This document shows, in pieces, positions 16,457 through 27,052 of a stretch of 64,000 nt of DNA. The stretch spans positions 1 through 64,000 of the forward strand of contig JBHGAV010000002.1 of the NCBI GenBank assembly GCA_041946685.1, written 5' to 3'. The translations under genes were made by a program, and so were the position numbers. Every line of letters begins with the position of its first letter. Position 1 is the stretch's first letter. This DNA is from JBHGAV01 sp041946685. GTDB lineage: Bacteria; Acidobacteriota; Terriglobia; Bryobacterales; Bryobacteraceae. The notes beneath the pieces are model-generated. The model worked only from the letters and a program-made list of their open reading frames with translations. It had not been told where the DNA came from and ran no database searches.

Positions 16457-16858
16457 ATGCCTGACGATTACCCAAAGGCTGCGGGGAAGCACGCTGTCGA
16501 CTCCCGGGCTCTCCTGGCGGCAAGGCGGTTTGACGGAGCAGGCTACTTGGCTGGTTACGCTGTGGAGTGCGTCCTCAAGACTGTGGTGGAAGTCGAAGGC
16601 TCGAATCCGCGGCCATTTGGGCACGATTTGTCTCGCTTGAACCGGGAGTCCTTGCAACTAGCTAGTGTTGCATCGGTGAGAACCGCGAAGTACGCGGCCC
16701 CTCTCAGGGGCACGAGGCTACCTGTTGAGTGGTCTCCAGGGCTCAGATATCAGCCGCCAGGCGTCGTGTCGGAGGATCAGGCTAAAGAGTGGGTTACCGT
16801 GGCCGAGCGGCTCTACGAGAAAGTGATTGTCCCGATGAGGTTGGATGGAGTCATCTAA
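16457..16858 (+). CDS. HEPN-like domain protein, first gene of an ATPase cassette
   Basis: A 133-residue protein. The segment from residue 11 to 60 (KHAVDSRALLAARR, GAGYLAGYAVECVLK, GHDLSRL) matches the helical HEPN pattern seen in small HEPN proteins of toxin and defence loci. No canonical Rx4-6H ribonuclease motif is visible; the only close pair is Arg52 and His56 (three residues between). It may therefore bind nucleotide or partner proteins without cutting RNA. AAGGA abuts the ATG directly, a tight spacing. The stop overlaps the next start as TAATG. GC content by eye is lower than in flanking housekeeping genes. Confidence 0.6.
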   Translation: MPDDYPKAAGKHAVDSRALLAARRFDGAGYLAGYAVECVLKTVVEVEGSNPRPFGHDLSRLNRESLQLASVASVRTAKYAAPLRGTRLPVEWSPGLRYQPPGVVSEDQAKEWVTVAERLYEKVIVPMRLDGVI

Positions 16859-18174
16859 TGATCCACTTTGACCAAGCGCGACACGCGTGTCTTGATGCAA
16901 TTCGGGACCTTGTCGCGAGTGAGGAGACGATCCAGCGGGCGGTCTTGATCGACGACATCTTCGGTCGGATCCGTGTGGTTGCATGGATAGCCGGCGACGC
17001 CCAAGAACGGCTTAGAAGACGTATTGACGAGGAACTCTCCAAGGCCGGCGGCCCCTTCTGGTCCGGGGATGTGTGGATGTCGAATGGGACGGCGGACCCG
17101 GATGAGGCGGTCTACGAGGCTGCTTGGGAGCAGGCGGTGGAAGTCTCGGTCAAACTTAGACTGGCAAATCGGTTCCGCTCGAAGGGGTTCTGGTTGACTA
17201 CACCTGACGAGCCCGCGTGGCCCACTCCGAGGCCCCCGGTAATCGCCTTCTACTCCTTCAAGGGGGGTGTCGGGCGCACCACCGCTGCCGCGTCCTTCGC
17301 GATTCAACGTGCCCGAGCCGGTGAGCGCGTCGCTGTCGTGGACCTTGACCTCGAGGCTCCGGGTATCGGCACCCTCTTGGACCCTGGCGAGGGGCTCCCC
17401 GGCGCGGAATGGGGAGTGCTCGACTATCTGTTGGAGCGGCCCGTCATCCCGGAACGGCTTGATCTTCGGGACTACTACCATGCCTGCGCACGTGAGGCCG
17501 TCACCGGCAGTGGTGAGATTCTGGTCATTCCCGCGGGGCGACAAGATAGCGGATTTTTGGCCAAGCTGTCTCGCGTCGACTTGGAGCCGCCTCCGCCTTT
17601 GGAGCAGCACCCTCTGCTTCAACTCCTGGAGCAGGTTCGTGACGACCTACAGCCGCAGTGGATTCTATTGGACTGCCGGGCGGGGATCTCAGAGGCAGCC
17701 GGGTTCGTTCTGAGTGGCCTGTCTCATCTGACCGTTTTGTTTGGAACGACCTCTGAGCAGAGTTGGTTGGGCCTGCGTATCATTCTGGAGCGGCTGGGCA
17801 AAGAGCGTGTTCTTCAGGGTCGTCCCCAACTGGAGTGCCTCCTGGTACATGCTATGGCGCCTGCCGATCCGGAGACTCGTTCAAGAGCGGAGGCTGACTT
17901 CGGCTCACGGTCGGAGGATGAGTTCACCGACAGTTATTACGCGTCGGATCCGCCCTCTCCAGAAGAGGATGACTTCTGGTATGTGCGTGACAAAGAGGAT
18001 GAATTCGCTCCTCATTCGCCGGCGTCTCTGCCGTACAAGTCCGAACTGGCATTCGTTAAGTCAATTGACACCGTTGCCGACGCGCTGGCCCGCGACGCGG
18101 ACTACCAGAACCTTGCCAAGCGGATCGCGGAACGGTTTTCAGGCCCGGATGATACGGACGGACTGGAGTCATGA
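16858..18174 (+). CDS. KGGVGR-type ParA/MinD-like ATPase
   Basis: A 438-residue protein. Residues 1-120 form an unrecognised N-terminal domain. From 127 on it is a SIMIBI-class P-loop ATPase with the deviant Walker A FKGGVGRTTAA (134-144). Here the usual KGGxGKT Lys is Arg, as in a known family of KGGVGR ATPases. The switch-like VDLDLEAPG is at 161-169 and Walker B-like LLDCRAG at 270-276. An acidic stretch (about 355-385) precedes the C-terminus. ParA relatives move or regulate partners; KGGVGR variants are repeatedly found in bacterial conflict-system loci. The ATG at 16858 overlaps the HEPN-like stop, and the stop overlaps the next gene, so one transcript is nearly certain. Confidence 0.8.
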   Translation: MIHFDQARHACLDAIRDLVASEETIQRAVLIDDIFGRIRVVAWIAGDAQERLRRRIDEELSKAGGPFWSGDVWMSNGTADPDEAVYEAAWEQAVEVSVKLRLANRFRSKGFWLTTPDEPAWPTPRPPVIAFYSFKGGVGRTTAAASFAIQRARAGERVAVVDLDLEAPGIGTLLDPGEGLPGAEWGVLDYLLERPVIPERLDLRDYYHACAREAVTGSGEILVIPAGRQDSGFLAKLSRVDLEPPPPLEQHPLLQLLEQVRDDLQPQWILLDCRAGISEAAGFVLSGLSHLTVLFGTTSEQSWLGLRIILERLGKERVLQGRPQLECLLVHAMAPADPETRSRAEADFGSRSEDEFTDSYYASDPPSPEEDDFWYVRDKEDEFAPHSPASLPYKSELAFVKSIDTVADALARDADYQNLAKRIAERFSGPDDTDGLES

Positions 18175-19658
18175 GCAAGTTGCCCCAGGAAGAGCGAGAC
18201 GCCCTGCTGGCTGACCTTTCACAGATGGGTAGTAGGGGACGGGCGGAAGACGAAAGCTCGCAGACCTTTCGGCAGACTTTCTTCCCGGTTGCTGAGCATG
18301 TCCGTGCATTCGACCCAGATGTGGTGCTCATCGTCGGCGAACGGGGCTCGGGCAAGAGCGAACTCTTCCGTGCTGTGGTTAAGGAAGACCTCTTGGATTC
18401 GATCCTTCGAAGGACGCCGGGCAGCCGCCCATCGAAAGTGACATTTAGGGAAGCTAAATGGTTGGCCGGATATCCTCTTGGCAAAGATTTTCCAGACTAT
18501 GCCGGCTTGCGCCGCTTCATAGGGGCTCACGCGGACGACCCGGAAGCGGTGCCGAACTTGTGGTTCGCATATCTGCTGCGCGTACTTTGCAATTGGCTCC
18601 CCGGCGACGGTCCACTGAAAGCATCGGGGCTCTTGAACCCTCCCGGAGGGGATGTGGACGGGGTGTTGGCAGCGTTCCGATCAGCGGGCAACGAACCACT
18701 GATCCTGCTCGACAGGTTGGACAGTCAATTGGAGAGCAGCGACCGCTGGGTTTTCGTTAGCTACGACGAGTTGGATATCTTGGGCAGCTACGATTGGGAC
18801 GCCATGGTTCGAGGTATCAAAGGACTCGTCTCGTTTTGGGCCAGCCACAGCCGGAGGTGGTCCAGAATTCGAGCCAAGCTGTTCTTGCGCACGGACTTGT
18901 TTCGGCATCATTGGCAGGCACTTGGTGCGGATTTGAGCAAGCTGGCTGCTAACCGCGCGGAAATCTCGTGGAGCGATCGCAATCTTTACGGGATGCTGGC
19001 AAAGAGGATTGTCAATAGCAGCGCCGCACTGGAGCGTTACTGCAGAAAGAGTCGCCTGAAGTTCGAAACTGACACTGACCTAGGGCTTGTTCCTGTGCTT
19101 GAGAAGGCGGAAGACGCCAGTCCTTTGGTTGACCAATTGGTCGGCAAGTACATGGGCGCGAACAACAAGAAGGGAAGTACTTTTCGCTGGCTTCTGAGCC
19201 ACGTCCGGGACGGGAACGGGCGAGCAATGCCGCGCGCGCTGGTGCGCCTCATCGAGGAAGCGGCGCAACAGGAACGCGATGTTCCCCGTGCCGTTCACAG
19301 CAGGCTTCTGGCGCCTGCCAGTCTACGAAGGGCGCTCGACACTGTCTCTAGGGAACACGTGTTTCAGGCGAACACGCACGAACTCCCCTGGCTTCCGGGG
19401 GTTGCGAAGCGGCTTAAGGGCGAAGGCGCTCCCATGTCAAGCAGACGCGCCGAATATGCTCTGGGTCGGGATTGGGACGAAGACTGGAGCAACGAGGGAT
19501 TGTCCGTTCGCCCGCCGGTGGAGAAACCGTCTCAGTTGATAGACTACCTCGTGGAGATTGGCGTCTTTCGGCTGCGCTCGGGGGGGCGTATCGACGTGCC
19601 GGATCTGTTTCTGGCCGGCCTTGGGATGACGCGAAAGGGCGGAGTAGCCAGAAAGTAG
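18171..19658 (+). CDS. P-loop ATPase with C-terminal winged-helix-like part
   Basis: A 495-residue ATPase. Walker A is GERGSGKS (56-63); the likely Walker B is FVSYDELD (195-202), with LILLDRLD (177-184) as a second candidate. A Lys/Arg-rich middle follows. The last 60 residues (IDYLVEIGVFRLR, IDVPDLFLAGLG) look like a winged helix. It resembles the 'Sll1717-type' P-loop ATPases that often accompany KGGVGR ATPases. The ATG overlaps the preceding stop (ATGA). It could be the sensor or motor of the cassette, with the HEPN-like protein as effector; this is inference. The gene ends 7 nt before the convergent anmK. Confidence 0.7.
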   Translation: MSKLPQEERDALLADLSQMGSRGRAEDESSQTFRQTFFPVAEHVRAFDPDVVLIVGERGSGKSELFRAVVKEDLLDSILRRTPGSRPSKVTFREAKWLAGYPLGKDFPDYAGLRRFIGAHADDPEAVPNLWFAYLLRVLCNWLPGDGPLKASGLLNPPGGDVDGVLAAFRSAGNEPLILLDRLDSQLESSDRWVFVSYDELDILGSYDWDAMVRGIKGLVSFWASHSRRWSRIRAKLFLRTDLFRHHWQALGADLSKLAANRAEISWSDRNLYGMLAKRIVNSSAALERYCRKSRLKFETDTDLGLVPVLEKAEDASPLVDQLVGKYMGANNKKGSTFRWLLSHVRDGNGRAMPRALVRLIEEAAQQERDVPRAVHSRLLAPASLRRALDTVSREHVFQANTHELPWLPGVAKRLKGEGAPMSSRRAEYALGRDWDEDWSNEGLSVRPPVEKPSQLIDYLVEIGVFRLRSGGRIDVPDLFLAGLGMTRKGGVARK

Positions 19659-19665
19659 GCTGCGG

Positions 19666-20754
19666 TTACGGTGTGATGCTGCCAAGCATCACGGCGTGGC
19701 GTGCGCCGGTGGCAGAGGGAAGATTCGACGGGCGGCCGCGCCAGGTTTGGTAGCCGAGGATCGCGAAGGCGATGGCTTCCTTGGCGTCGGATTCGATGCC
19801 AAAGGCGGACGAGGAGGCAATGGCCACGCCGGGCAGAAACGCCGCAAGGTGGCCCATGATTGCGGGATTCCTCGCCCCTCCCCCGGAGACGATCACTTCA
19901 TCGACGGGCCCAGGCGCGAAGCGGCGGATACCGAGAGCGATCGTCGCCGCCGTCAGCACTGCCGCCGTTGCGACCAGGTCCACCATGGGCCGCCGCGTGC
20001 CCAGCAGGCGCTCGACGAACGCGCGTCCGTACTGCTCCCGTCCGGCGGTCTTGGGAGGACGTTTCCGGTAGTAAGGCGCGGCGAGCAAGCGGGCGAGCAG
20101 GGCCTTGTCCACGCAGCCCTCGGCGGCGAACTTCCCGTCCTTGTCGAACGTGCATCTGCCGCCCGTGTATTCTTCGACCAGTGCGTCAATGACCATGTTC
20201 CCTGGACCGGTGTCGAAGGCAACTACCTCATCCGGCCGCGCGCCGGCGGGGATGATGGTGACGTTGGCGATGCCGCCGATATTGAGAGCAACCCTGGTGC
20301 GCCGCGGGTGGCGGAAGAGCAGGTAATCGACGAAGGGAACCAGGGGCGCGCCGCGGCCACCGGCGGCTATATCGCGCGGGCGGAAATCGGAGACCACGGC
20401 GATCCCGGTGCGCTCGGCGATGACGGCGGCCGCGCCGATCTGGAGAGTGCTGGCGATCTTGCGGCCCAGGAAACGAACGGGTTCACCTTCGTGGTGGATG
20501 GTCTGGCCGTGGCAGGCGATCAGCTCGGGGCGCGGCTTGCTTTTCGCGACGGCCTCGGCGTACAACTCACCTAGCAAGAAGTGCAACCGCGCGATCTCTG
20601 CCGCGCTGGATGCCTTCAGGAGGGCCTGACGCACTCTCGCCGGATACGGCACGGTCCAGAAGTCCAGGACCCGGAACCTGCGGCCCTTGATATCGACGAG
20701 GGCGACGTCGATGCCGTCGAGCGAGGTACCGCTCATGATGCCGGCGACGATCAT
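19666..20754 (-). CDS. anmK: anhydro-N-acetylmuramic acid kinase
   Basis: Cleaves and phosphorylates 1,6-anhydroMurNAc from recycled peptidoglycan to MurNAc-6-phosphate in the cytoplasm. The 362-residue protein has the family's opening GIMSGTSLDGIDVAL, the catalytic region DFRPRDIAAGGRGAPLV, NIGGIANVT and FDTGPGNMVID, with GGGARN in the ATP site. Full length. The ATG at 20754 overlaps the mutS stop as ATGA, so it is the third gene of a gdh-mutS-anmK unit, an unexpected pairing with mismatch repair. No murQ or nagZ lies next to it. Confidence 0.95.
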   Translation of the reverse strand: MIVAGIMSGTSLDGIDVALVDIKGRRFRVLDFWTVPYPARVRQALLKASSAAEIARLHFLLGELYAEAVAKSKPRPELIACHGQTIHHEGEPVRFLGRKIASTLQIGAAAVIAERTGIAVVSDFRPRDIAAGGRGAPLVPFVDYLLFRHPRRTRVALNIGGIANVTIIPAGARPDEVVAFDTGPGNMVIDALVEEYTGGRCTFDKDGKFAAEGCVDKALLARLLAAPYYRKRPPKTAGREQYGRAFVERLLGTRRPMVDLVATAAVLTAATIALGIRRFAPGPVDEVIVSGGGARNPAIMGHLAAFLPGVAIASSSAFGIESDAKEAIAFAILGYQTWRGRPSNLPSATGARHAVMLGSITP

Positions 20755-23341
20755 TGCCGCTTGAGTTCCTCCTGCAACTCGCTCAGCAGCTTGAGCGCCT
20801 CGATGGGCCGGATTTCGTCGACTTTGAGGTTGCGTATGCGGCCGGCGATCTCGTAGTTGACCGGCTCGAAAAGCTGGATCTGCACGGGACCCGAGCGGCG
20901 CGGCGCCAGTTCCTCGGTCGCCTGGTGCTCGGTCTTCTCGTGAAAGACGAGGATCTCGCGCGCCCTCTCTATGACGCCCGCAGGCAATCCGGCCAGGCGG
21001 GCGACTTCAATGCCGTAACTGCGGTCGGCGCTGCCGGGTTCGACCTTGCGCAGGAAAACGATCTGGTCGCCCGATTCCTTCACCGACACGTGCAGGTTGC
21101 GTACGCCCTCCAGTTGATCGGCCAGCTCGGTCAGCTCGTGGTAGTGGGTGGCGAAAAGGGTCTTGGCGCCAACCCTTTCGTGGATGTGCTCGATCACCGA
21201 CCAGGCCAGCGCCAGCCCGTCGTAGGTCGCGGTGCCGCGCCCGATCTCATCGAGCACGATCAGGCTGCGGGGCGTGGCCGTGTTCAGGATCGCGGCGGTC
21301 TCGGTCATTTCCACCATGAAGGTGGAGCGCCCGCGGGCCAGGTTGTCGGAGGCGCCGATGCGGGTGAACACGCGGTCGATGATGGGGAGGACAGCCGACT
21401 CAGCCGGAACGAAGGAGCCCATCTGCGCCAGGATCGCGATCAAGGCGGCCTGCCGCAGGTAGGTGGACTTTCCGCCCATGTTCGGCCCGGTGATCAGGGC
21501 GATCCGGCTCGATTCGGTGTCCATGAACAGGTCGTTGGGGATGAAGCGGACCGCTTCGCGCTCGGTGAGCTTTTCTACAACAGGGTGGCGCCCGGCGACA
21601 ATCTTCATCTCGCCGGAATCCGAAAAGCGGGGGCGCGTGTAGCGGCTCTCGGCCGCGACCTGAGCCAGGGCCGCGGTCACATCCAGTTCGGCCACGGCGG
21701 CGGCGGTGGCGCGGATCCGCTCGGCGTGGGAGGCCGCGAACGAGCGGAGCTCCCCGAAGATGGTCCGCTCCAGCTCCAGGATCTTCTCCTCGGCTTCCAG
21801 GATCTTCTGTTCCAGTTCCTTGAGCTCCGGAGTGGTGAAGCGCTCGGCGTTGACCAGGGTCTGCTTGCGCTCATAGTCGGGCGGGGCGAGATGGAGATTC
21901 GCCTTGGAGATCTCCAGGTAGTAGCCGAAGATGTTGTTGAATCGGACCTTGAGCGATTGAATTCCGGTGCGCGCCCGCTCGCGCGTTTCGATTCCGGCGA
22001 TGTACTGGCGGCTGTTGCGGCTGATATCGCGCAACTGGTCCAGTCCGGCGTCGAAGCCGTCGCGGATGGCGCCTCCATCGGCCAGGTTCAGCGGCGGCTC
22101 ATCGGCGAGCGCGGCCAGCACCCGGTCGCGCACCTCGGCGACCTCGTCGAGGCGCGCGTACACGTCCGCCATGCGTAGAGAAGACCGGACCGGCTCGATC
22201 GCCTTCTTCAGCGCCGGAATCCTGCCAAGAGAGCGGGCCAGCGCCGCCAGTTCCCGGGGCCCGGCGGTGGCCATGGTCACCTTGGCCAGCAGGCGCTCCA
22301 GGTCCTGCATCTCACCGAGCGCCTTTCGGACCTCCGCCCGGGGGATGATGGCCCCGAGCATCTCCTGAACGGCGTCCAGGCGCGCTTCGATCTCCGCGCG
22401 GTCCAGCGACGGCCGCAACATCCTGCGTCTGAGCATGCGCCCGCCCATGCCGGTTTCGGTCTGATCGACCACGCTGATGAGCGTCGAGTCCTTGGCGCCG
22501 GAGTCGGCCGTGAACAGAGGCTCGACAAGCTCCAAATTCCGCACGGTGACGGTGTCGAGCACCATCGAATCGGCGCGGTCATAGAACAAAGGGCGCTCCA
22601 GATGAGTGAGCGCCGCTCTCTGCGTGTCCTTCAGGTAATGGAGGACGGCTCCGGCGGCGGAGACGGCGAGCGTGCGGCCCGCAAGCCCGCAGCCGTCGAG
22701 CGTCAGCAGGCCGAAGTGATCGAGCAGCGCGCGCTCGGCATGGTCGAAGCTGAAGGCCCAGGCGTCGACCTGGGTGCGAAGCGGCCCGGCGCCCTGAGGC
22801 GTGGCGGGAGAACCGTCCGGAACGAGCAGCTCCCGCACGCCCAGTTGCTCCAGCGCCGCCGATACCTCGCTGGAGTCGAGTTCCGTCGTCCGGAATTCGC
22901 CGGTGGAGACGTCCACGTGCGCGAGCCCCGCGCGGCTCCCGCCGGCCGCAACCGCCGCCAGGTAGTTGTTCTCGCGCGACCGCAGCAGCGCGGCATCGGT
23001 GGCGGTGCCCGGAGTGACCACCCGGGTGATCTCCCGCCGGACCAGCTTCTTGGCGAACCGAGGGTCCTCCATCTGGTCGCAAATGGCGACCCGGTAGCCG
23101 CGCTGGATCAGGCGGGCGATGTAGCCTTCGGCGGCGTGATAGGGCACGCCGCACATGGGGATGGGCTGCCCCTTCTCCTTGTTGCGGCTGGTGAGGGTGA
23201 TTTCGAGTTCGCGGGCGGCGGTGACGGCGTCCTCGTAAAAAAGCTCATAGAAATCCCCCAGCCGGAACATTAGCAGGGCGCGGGGAACCTGCTGCTTGAT
23301 CGCGTGGTACTGCCGCATGAGCGGCGTGGATGGCTCGGTGG

Positions 23342-23345
<4 letters not shown>
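20751..23345 (-). CDS. mutS: DNA mismatch repair protein MutS
   Basis: Binds mismatches and small loops and starts repair with MutL. The 864 residues match MutS1. N-terminal mismatch-recognition domain with the Phe-x-Glu motif region (FRLGDFYELF), core and clamp domains, then the ATPase with ITGPNMGGKST Walker A, the VLDEIGRGT region, and ATHYHEL. The C-terminal end carries the short dimerisation tail. ATG at 23345 overlaps the glutamate dehydrogenase stop (ATGA), and its own stop overlaps anmK. No mutL in the window. Confidence 0.97.
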
Positions 23346-24610
<1,265 letters not shown>

Positions 24611-24674
24611 GGGCGCCAGTCCTCCGCTCTCGATTATGGCAGCGGCAGGCAGGACGTGGGGAGGGGGCTGCCCC

Positions 24675-25487
24675 CTACATGAACCATTTCTTTGTGTGGT
24701 GGACGGCGTCGCCGAAGTCGCGCATGAACTGCATTTCGTCTTCAGGCAGCGGGCCCTGGCGGACGGCGGCCAGGTTCTCCTCAAGCTGCTTCAGGTTGCT
24801 GGGAGCGGTCATGCATACGTCCACATGCGGGCTGTTGAGGACGAAGCGATAACACATGCCCGCGGTCGGGAGGCGGCCTTCCTTGGGCCAGCCCTTGGGC
24901 CGCCGAAGCAGGTAGCCCCAGCGTGTGGCCGTGTAGCTGACGACACCGGGATGGAAGGCCGCCAGGCGCGGGAAGATGTCCTGCTCGGCCCCGCGGTGCG
25001 CCGCGTTGTAGCGCATCATGAGCACGTCCAGAGCGCCGCGCGCGGCCAGCTCGCCGAAGAACTTGCGGTTGTGGCTGGATATGCCCACCGCGCGCACCTT
25101 GCCGCCTTCCTTGAGGCGCTGAAGCTCCTCCTGCAAGGGCTCGGGGAACTCCTTGGGTTTAATCACGCCGAGGAACAGGAAGACGTCGATGTAGTCGGTC
25201 GCGAACTGCCGGAGCCGTTTCTCCAGGGTGCGGCGGAGGTCCTGGCGCGTCCAGATCAGGTTGTAGGCACCGGTGGCGATCACGCGTCCGGCGCGCTCGC
25301 CGGGCGATGAGTCGCGGAGAAACCGGATCAGTTGCCGGTCGACACCGTAGCAGAAGAAGTAGTTGACGCCCTCATCGACGGCGCGATGAATGGCGGCTTT
25401 GCCGGGCCAGTAGGAGGCTGAAAGGCCCAGCCGGAAGACTCGCGGACCGCCCCTTCCCAGGGTGGCGTGCAAGTAGTCCTCGACCAT
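24675..25487 (-). CDS. aldo/keto reductase-fold protein with a degenerate active site
   Basis: A 270-residue protein with the AKR barrel pattern: GVNYFFCYG, the DYIDVF strand, EGGKVRAVGISSHN and a C-terminal cofactor-side region. Of the catalytic tetrad only the Tyr (CYG) is recognisable. The Asp of the usual FDTA motif, the Lys of the TK strand (here ATGAYN) and the His of the LH strand (here LFLGV) are all replaced. It may be a non-reductase member with a binding role. ATG at 25487, preceded by an in-frame GTG at 25490. It is the first gene upstream of gdhA on this strand. Confidence 0.75.
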   Translation of the reverse strand: MVEDYLHATLGRGGPRVFRLGLSASYWPGKAAIHRAVDEGVNYFFCYGVDRQLIRFLRDSSPGERAGRVIATGAYNLIWTRQDLRRTLEKRLRQFATDYIDVFLFLGVIKPKEFPEPLQEELQRLKEGGKVRAVGISSHNRKFFGELAARGALDVLMMRYNAAHRGAEQDIFPRLAAFHPGVVSYTATRWGYLLRRPKGWPKEGRLPTAGMCYRFVLNSPHVDVCMTAPSNLKQLEENLAAVRQGPLPEDEMQFMRDFGDAVHHTKKWFM

Positions 25488-25522
25488 CACTGAGAGGCTA
25501 CCAGAATCCGGCCGCCCGTGGT

Positions 25523-25551
25523 TTGACTCGCATTACCCACCCTGATAGATT
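25523..25551 (+). promoter_or_regulatory. sigma-70-type promoter of the gcv operon
   Basis: TTGACT (25523-25528) and TAGATT (25546-25551) with a 17-nt spacer and an extended -10 TG (25543-25544). The predicted start at about 25557-25559 is only a few bases before the gcvT ATG at 25561, and no Shine-Dalgarno is seen. The transcript may be leaderless, which also leaves no room for a glycine riboswitch. Confidence 0.55.
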
Positions 25552-25560
25552 GGCTCTTAC

Positions 25561-26664
25561 ATGGCCGATCCCGCGCGGCTCAGAGCCACTCCATTAAACC
25601 CCGTGCATCGCCGCCTCGGCGCCCGTATGGTCGATTTCGGCGGATGGGACATGCCGGTGCAGTACTCGGGCATCCTGGAGGAACACCACGCCGTACGGCG
25701 CGCGGTGGGGGTCTTCGACGTCAGCCACATGGGCGAGATCGAGATCCGAGGGGCCGAGGCCCTGGCGCTGGCGGAGTTCGTCACCACCAACGCGGTGAGC
25801 CGCCTGAAGACCGGCCAGATCCAGTATTCGGGCCTCCTCTACCCGCACGGCGGGTTCGTGGACGACATCCTGGTTCACAAGGTGGCCGAAGACCATTACT
25901 TCCTTTGCGTGAACGCGTCCAACCAGGAGAAGGATTTCGAGCACATCCGGGCGTCGAACCGGTGGAATGCGACGGTGGAATACGCGTCCGAGAGATACGC
26001 GCAGATCGCGGTTCAGGGTCCGCAGTCGCGGGCCACGCTCCAGAAACTGACCGCGACGGACCTGGCGGCGATGCGCTACTACACGTTCTTGGATGGAGAG
26101 GTCTCGGGCGAGCCGGCCCGCATCGCGCGCACCGGCTACACGGGCGAAGACGGCTTCGAGATCTACGTCGCGCCGGAAGCCGCGCCGCGGCTGTGGGACA
26201 GGATCTTCGACGCCGGCCAGGATCTTGGTGTCAAACCGTGCGGACTGGGGGCCCGTAACACGCTGCGCCTGGAAGCCGCCATGGCGCTCTACGGCCACGA
26301 GATCGACGCCACGATAACGCCGCTCGAAGCAGGGCTCGACTGGGTCGTGAAGATGGACAAAGGCGATTTCCAGGGCCGCGCTGTCATGGAGAAGCAGCTC
26401 AAAGAGGGGATACGGCGCAAGCTCATCGGCCTGGAGATGCGCGGCCGGGGGATTGCCCGCGACGGCTACGAAGTTGTGGACGGCGGCAGGCCGGTGGGCT
26501 GGGTGACCAGCGGCGCTCCTTCCCCCACGTTGAACAAGAACATCGGGCTGTGTTACCTGCCTGTGGAACAGGCGACTGCGGGGCGTGAGATTTCGGTCCT
26601 GATTCGGGGACAGGCGGTCGAGGCGGTAACCGTGGCCACACCATTTTATAAGCGAGCGAGGTAG
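25561..26664 (+). CDS. gcvT: glycine cleavage system T protein (aminomethyltransferase)
   Basis: Moves the methylene group from the H-protein-bound aminomethyl lipoyl arm to tetrahydrofolate and releases ammonia. The 367-residue protein has the N-terminal MVDFGGWDMPVQY, FDVSHMGE (folate-site Asp region), RTGYTGEDGFEIY and a C-terminal barrel. Full length. It leads gcvT-H-PA-PB. Lipoamide dehydrogenase (L protein) is not in the window. Confidence 0.96.
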   Translation: MADPARLRATPLNPVHRRLGARMVDFGGWDMPVQYSGILEEHHAVRRAVGVFDVSHMGEIEIRGAEALALAEFVTTNAVSRLKTGQIQYSGLLYPHGGFVDDILVHKVAEDHYFLCVNASNQEKDFEHIRASNRWNATVEYASERYAQIAVQGPQSRATLQKLTATDLAAMRYYTFLDGEVSGEPARIARTGYTGEDGFEIYVAPEAAPRLWDRIFDAGQDLGVKPCGLGARNTLRLEAAMALYGHEIDATITPLEAGLDWVVKMDKGDFQGRAVMEKQLKEGIRRKLIGLEMRGRGIARDGYEVVDGGRPVGWVTSGAPSPTLNKNIGLCYLPVEQATAGREISVLIRGQAVEAVTVATPFYKRAR

Positions 26665-26667
26665 TGC

Positions 26668-27051
26668 ATGTATCCGGACAACTTCCGCTACACGAAAGAG
26701 CACGAGTGGGTGCGGGTCGAGGGCGACCAGGGAACCGTGGGAATTACGTTTCATGCCCAGAAGGAACTGGGCGACATCGTCTACGTCGATTTGCCCAAGG
26801 TCGGCGCAGCCGTCGCCAAGGGTGCGGCCATGGGGTCGGTGGAGTCGGTGAAGGCGGTTTCCGAGATCTTCTCCCCCGTTTCGGGCGAAGTGGTCGCGGT
26901 CAATGAGGAACTGGCCAATGCTCCCGAGAAGCTGAATGAAGACCCGCATGGAGCGGCGTGGCTGGTCCGGATCAGGCTCAGCAGTCCGGATGACACCCAG
27001 GATCTTATGACCGCCGCCGAGTACCAAAGCTACGTGGGAGCGGAAAGCTAG
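26668..27051 (+). CDS. gcvH: glycine cleavage system H protein
   Basis: The 127-residue lipoyl carrier shuttles the aminomethyl group between P, T and L proteins. The lipoylation Lys sits in ESVKAVSE, in the centre of the hairpin between two beta repeats; KEHEWVRVEGD opens the fold. Three bases separate it from gcvT, and one base separates its stop from the gcvPA start. Confidence 0.96.
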   Translation: MYPDNFRYTKEHEWVRVEGDQGTVGITFHAQKELGDIVYVDLPKVGAAVAKGAAMGSVESVKAVSEIFSPVSGEVVAVNEELANAPEKLNEDPHGAAWLVRIRLSSPDDTQDLMTAAEYQSYVGAES

Positions 27052-27052
27052 A

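Noticed and set aside
25491..25560. Glycine riboswitch before gcvT
   Set aside because: The gap is only 70 nt, the promoter starts transcription next to the ATG, and no tandem glycine aptamer sequence is present.
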